64,000 bases of DNA from Sphagnum magellanicum (taxonomy: Eukaryota; Streptophyta; Sphagnopsida; Sphagnales; Sphagnaceae): NCBI GenBank assembly GCA_021904315.1, contig CM038912.1:6783061-6847060 (forward strand). Reading direction: 5' to 3'. The notes beneath the pieces were generated by a model, which worked only from the letters and a program-made list of their open reading frames with translations, did no database searches and was not told the origin of the DNA. Shown piece by piece: positions 59,651 through 64,000 of the stretch (position 1 is its first letter; each line of letters opens with the position of its first letter). The translations under genes were made by a program, and so were the position numbers.

Positions 59651-62600
59651 ATTATTTATGTCCATGTAGAATGTTTAATTTTAAAATCATGTTTGGCTTT
59701 AAAGTTACTTAAGGTCAATAAAAAGGTTTAAGACAACTTTTAATGCTAGGGTTAAGGATCAAACTTAATTTAACCATGCAACATAACAAAGGAGAACCCA
59801 ATTGTATTAAATAGGTTGTTGAAGTTAACCCAACAACATCTTCTCAATTTTATTTTGTATATGAAACACAACAACATGACCATGTACATGACGTTTTTAT
59901 GTGGAATTGGTCTTAGTTTGTATTGTATGATGATGTATTGTTAATTATATCATGCATTAATCATGCAATTGTAAATTAGATTCATTGGATTACACCCCAT
60001 GAAAGAGCTATCTAAGGTAGCTAGATGCAAGAGTTATTAGGTTGTATTGTTTTGTTGATGGCATATTGATCAAGAACCAAAAACCTTGAAAGAATGAGGC
60101 ACACAAAACTTAATTTAATGACAAAAAAAATAAAATTGATGAACAACATTATGATTATGGATCACAATCTTTTATTCGTGTACATAGACATGATAACCAT
60201 ATTTTAGGTGTTACCATGATGTGAACATCCTTTAGCATTTTAACATTTATAAAAATTAATGTTAATATTTTGTATATTGTGATGGATGCACAAACATGCT
60301 TAAAGTAAGCCAATCTTTTATCCTTGTTTTTTAAAATGAATGTAGTCATAAACTATGTCTTAAATTGTAAAAAACTTTGAATTTTTTAAAGTTCAATGAT
60401 CAACATGAGGATGTTCTTTGACTTTAGTATAATAATACTATATGTTTCATGTTCTTAATTTATGCATTTAGGCAAAAACAATTAGTGCAAGTAGATGCAA
60501 ATAGATGTCCATATTGGTTTCAAATAAATGAAAGTAACATTTTAATAAGACTTTTGGTATCTTCAAGTTGATGGCACACTAATATTTATTAATTATTTTG
60601 AACTTTTGTGTATTAAAGGTCGTACTTTATCAAATCTTTGACATAAAACAAAGTTTTAGAAAAAAATATCTTAGTAGTTTAAACTGACTTATTACATATT
60701 TTTCTTAATTAAAAATCTTAAAACTTGATATGCAATTTACTATAAACTTAATGGAATGCATGGTGGTTTCATAATGAGACTTGGAAAGATTTTAATCTAT
60801 TGTTTTGCATCTATGCAAAAAAAATGTATTACAATGTTGAAGGATTTTTTTTGGCCTACTATAGGATTTTGTTCTTTAATGAATATTTTGAATTGTATTC
60901 AAAGACAATTAAGGATTTTTTAATAATTAAAATTATCATTAATTTAAACCATACTAATCCTAATGTACATTCCTATTTAATGAAACAATAAAAATAATAT
61001 AATTTGTAGGTTATATAAGTCATAATAATCCATGAAAGTTAAGGTTCAATGTGATTTTGTAATGATACATTTTTGTGCGCATTTTGATTACCTCCTACTC
61101 CCACTATAGTATCCTAATGATATTTTATTGGAATACACTATCATAAAAAGATCATAGTATGTTCAACACTCCATAACCAACCCTTTAAATAAGTTTGGGC
61201 AACCACCTTTCTCCTCATAGGAAAGTGGAAGCTTCATTCACTTACCTTTTAAGAATCCCCCTAAAATCAATTCCAAATCAAGCAAACTCCTATTTAATCC
61301 ACTACATTCAAGTCACTAATGCCTTTTAACTAATTAAATCATTTCCTAAAATAATGTTTAGGTTCCACCTACCTCTTAAAACGATGAAAATAGTGGTGTA
61401 CCTATTAACTATTGTTAGGTCAAACCTTGTTAATGTGTACCAATATTCCGTCACAACATCACCCTTATATGTACTCTTTTACTAATCATGTTTCACCATT
61501 ACACATGGACACAAAGTGGACATGATATTGATGATTATAGAGATATTATGGTTCAAGTTATTAAAGTTTAAATATTTGACATTTTAAGATTCAATATCAA
61601 TGAAAATCAAAATATACGAGTTTTTTGAGGAGTGTTCTTTTAGTCATGGCTCTTAGGTAAACTCATCCTTGGGTGGTATTAATAAAAAAAACCTCACCAA
61701 AATCTAAGGAAAGGTGGACATAATTTAATTTAATTTTTAATTTTTAGTTTTTCTTCATTTTTTATTATTATTGATTTGCACCACATGGGCTCTGTGTTCC
61801 CACCTATGTACAAATATGAAAAATTTGTAAACACCTACATAAGCTATAAAAGTAATAAATTTGTGTTCTTAAAATGTTTTTGGCATGGAACCCTGAGATT
61901 CCCAACCTTTCATCATTAAGTGTTAAGTTGCACCATTGTAATTTTTTTTAATTCATTGAATATAATACTAAGGTATGGCCCCAATCATTGATTGAAACAA
62001 AATGAAAATTATTATAAATTTTAGACATGAATGCAATGGCCCTTTCTCCAAGTCCTCACTTTTGAAAATTGCTAAAAAAATTATGATTCTTTAAATCCAT
62101 TATCTATTGATCAAATTTTTAAAAATAGTCTTAGGCCCTCCTAGAAATTAAAAGCAATTAAAAAAAGAAAAAACATGTTCCTTTTGTGTTCTTCAACAAA
62201 GAAACTTGAGGTTACTTTCTCAAAACCTTTTCCTTGATCATTCATTTGGTATATTAAAACTTCAAGTTTTGTAAATCCAATTGAAGTTTCAAAATTTTCA
62301 TGACTTGGTTAATTTTTTGATATAGAATTCAAAGTGAAAAGTCTTGTTAGAATGAATCTTATGTTGTCATGAAGTTTGCTAAGCCTAAAATTTTTGGTTC
62401 ATGACATTCCTAGAAAATGCCTTCATCACCATAAATTTTATCTAACTTCTTTGCAATTTTTATTCCAAATTTACTTGTACAAAATGAGGGTTGTTTTAAT
62501 CACTAGGTTTTAAGATGTTATATAATTGCAAACAATGTTTTGAGCATTTGAATTCAAATAGAAAGAAATTGAAGAAAATGTGTACAAAATCTAGTTGGTA

Positions 62601-64000
62601 ATTTCTAAAATGGTTTACATAATTGTGTTGCATTTAGTAATTTCAAATGCACGTCATTCCACTTTCTCACCCATAATTTTACACCAAGTTTTTCTTCCTC
62701 AAAATATGATGCCAAAACAAGGAAGGATTCTTAAGTAGGTTCAACAAAATATGTTTTATGACAATAACATTAGGGAAAGGTAGTACAACAAGGTTTCATA
62801 ACTTTGAAACCATATTTTCGTTGTAGGTTGGGTTTTTGGGGAAGAAGATGATAGAATTTTTTGCACTCCTTGAAGTTCACATTTGAGGGATTGTGCTACC
62901 CATGCACTAGTAACGGTTTGGACAAATATTTCACACAATTTGCAACAAAGGATGGAAAAACACCTTAGTGACAAGAAAAAGGCCTCTTTCCAAAGGTTTA
63001 GGTCACTTGTGTGATAGTTATAAAAAATATATTTGTTTTTCCTAGTGTTGTTTTCCCAAGTTGAAATTTCTAACATTGTTTCTCCCTTGTTGTTCATAAA
63101 CAACTCAAAGTGTGAAGAAAATCCTAAATCTCCATTAAAAGAAATTATTAGATTAATTAATGCAATTGGTTTTTACTAATTACTATATTATAATATCTCA
63201 AAATTATCAATAGTAGGTGGGAGTGGTTGAAAAGTCATTAATTCATTACTTTAGGAAAATCAATTGATTTTTAACTTTCATTACTTTATGGAATGTTGTA
63301 GAAGAATATTAGGCATCTTGACAACACTTGAACTCGGTTGACTTGCCCAACTACATTCCTTAAACAAAGAGATGTTGCCATAATTTTAGGATGTAGGTAG
63401 GAAAGTTAATGGGTTAAAGATATATGGGGAAAAATTCGTGGATTATAATTTTTTGTGGTTGCCATTTGGGTAGGAGGTAGGCAATATCACCTCACCTATT
63501 CAAAGAACTAATTCCAAGTGTTCAGGGGTGGGGTTTTGTTGGTGTAAAGCCCATAGGAAGAATATTGAACACAAGTTTGTTTATTGTTTTGGTGTGGAGT
63601 AAGTAACATTCAATTTTGAAGGACTATAGTAATGCTACTAAATTATTCAAGTGTGTGTGGTATGGAGTAGAAACTTGAATAATGGGGGTGCAGTGGTGGT
63701 AGTAAAGTACTGCAATGTTTCGATGCAATGTTTCGATAGTTCTATAAAATGTGGTTATGATGAAACAAACACAAAAAGGCTGATTTCTTGTGTTTTATTT
63801 TTGTTATTGGAATGTGTGTTACCTAGGGTCATACATGGGTTATAGTTTTTTTTTAGTAGAAACAATCATTACTAGAGTAATTACAATGTTGGAATTATTT
63901 GTTAAGGATTAGAACAATAGTTTATCTAATGCATATATCCATCATAGTAACTTAAAACAAAATGTTGTTTTTTTCGAAGGTTTTCATCTATTTTTAATTA
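59651..64000. other. AT-rich stretch without a supported gene
   Basis: The longest ORF is 115 codons (minus, 63,103-62,756) and has no domain, splice context or compositional support. No transposon end or tandem array was recognised up to the window edge. Confidence 0.5.

Noticed and set aside
1-64000. CRISPR arrays, operons, prophage or other prokaryotic systems
   Set aside because: The introns, polyadenylation signals and transposon types are those of a plant nuclear genome; the tandem arrays have no spacer-repeat alternation or associated genes.

Overview
The window is land-plant nuclear DNA: AT-rich, gene-poor, with GT-AG introns, a plastid-type leader on one protein, a plant-type CACTA transposon, terminal-inverted-repeat miniature elements and two decayed RT-coding retroelements. 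Most of the 64 kb is old repeat sequence. Two protein-coding genes, plus the last exons of a probable third, can be supported. The sparse genes and heavily mutated transposons suggest a large, heavily methylated genome (gymnosperm, fern, lycophyte or large angiosperm). The sequence alone does not settle which group.

Layout. 1-6.8 kb: a 113-bp triplication, then gene-free DNA. 6.9-9.3 kb: a complete non-autonomous CACTA element with a CAA target duplication, inserted in a 111-bp repeat tract that continues to 10 kb. 11-16.8 kb: a very AT-rich repeat family in direct and inverted copies, then a 206-bp tandem repeat. 17.5-18.9 kb: a broken minus-strand ORF with a C2H2 finger, probably transposon-borne. 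19.2-19.9 kb: about twelve 60-bp units, most with a small dyad. 22.96-23.3 kb: a miniature element with an 11-bp target duplication. 23.3-27.6 kb: no gene.

28.1-30.25 kb (minus): a three-exon gene for a putative plastid membrane protein of unknown function. 31.56-36.05 kb (plus): a decayed L1-type LINE with ORF1 and an endonuclease/RT ORF2, clearly richer in GC than its surroundings. 36-38.4 kb: short duplications and an inverted repeat. 38.96-40.77 kb (minus): a 605-codon gene for a low-complexity single-span protein, with a pyrimidine-rich leader to about 41.6 kb and a tandemly duplicated 3' end. 43.98-44.36 kb: a second copy of the 23-kb miniature element, inverted. 44.6-47.6 kb (minus): a second RT pseudogene of another type. 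48.4-49.0 kb (plus): two terminal exons and a polyadenylation signal of a gene whose upstream exons were not found; the 44-47 kb retroelement may lie in its intron. 49-55.4 kb: dispersed repeats, a 41-bp minisatellite, a third miniature element and an (ACAT)n tract. 55.4-64 kb: no gene recognised.

The two intact genes are on the same strand about 9 kb apart, with the LINE between them. Nothing links their functions. I found no rRNA, tRNA, CRISPR or biosynthetic cluster. The best material here is transposon biology and two unrecognised plant proteins.
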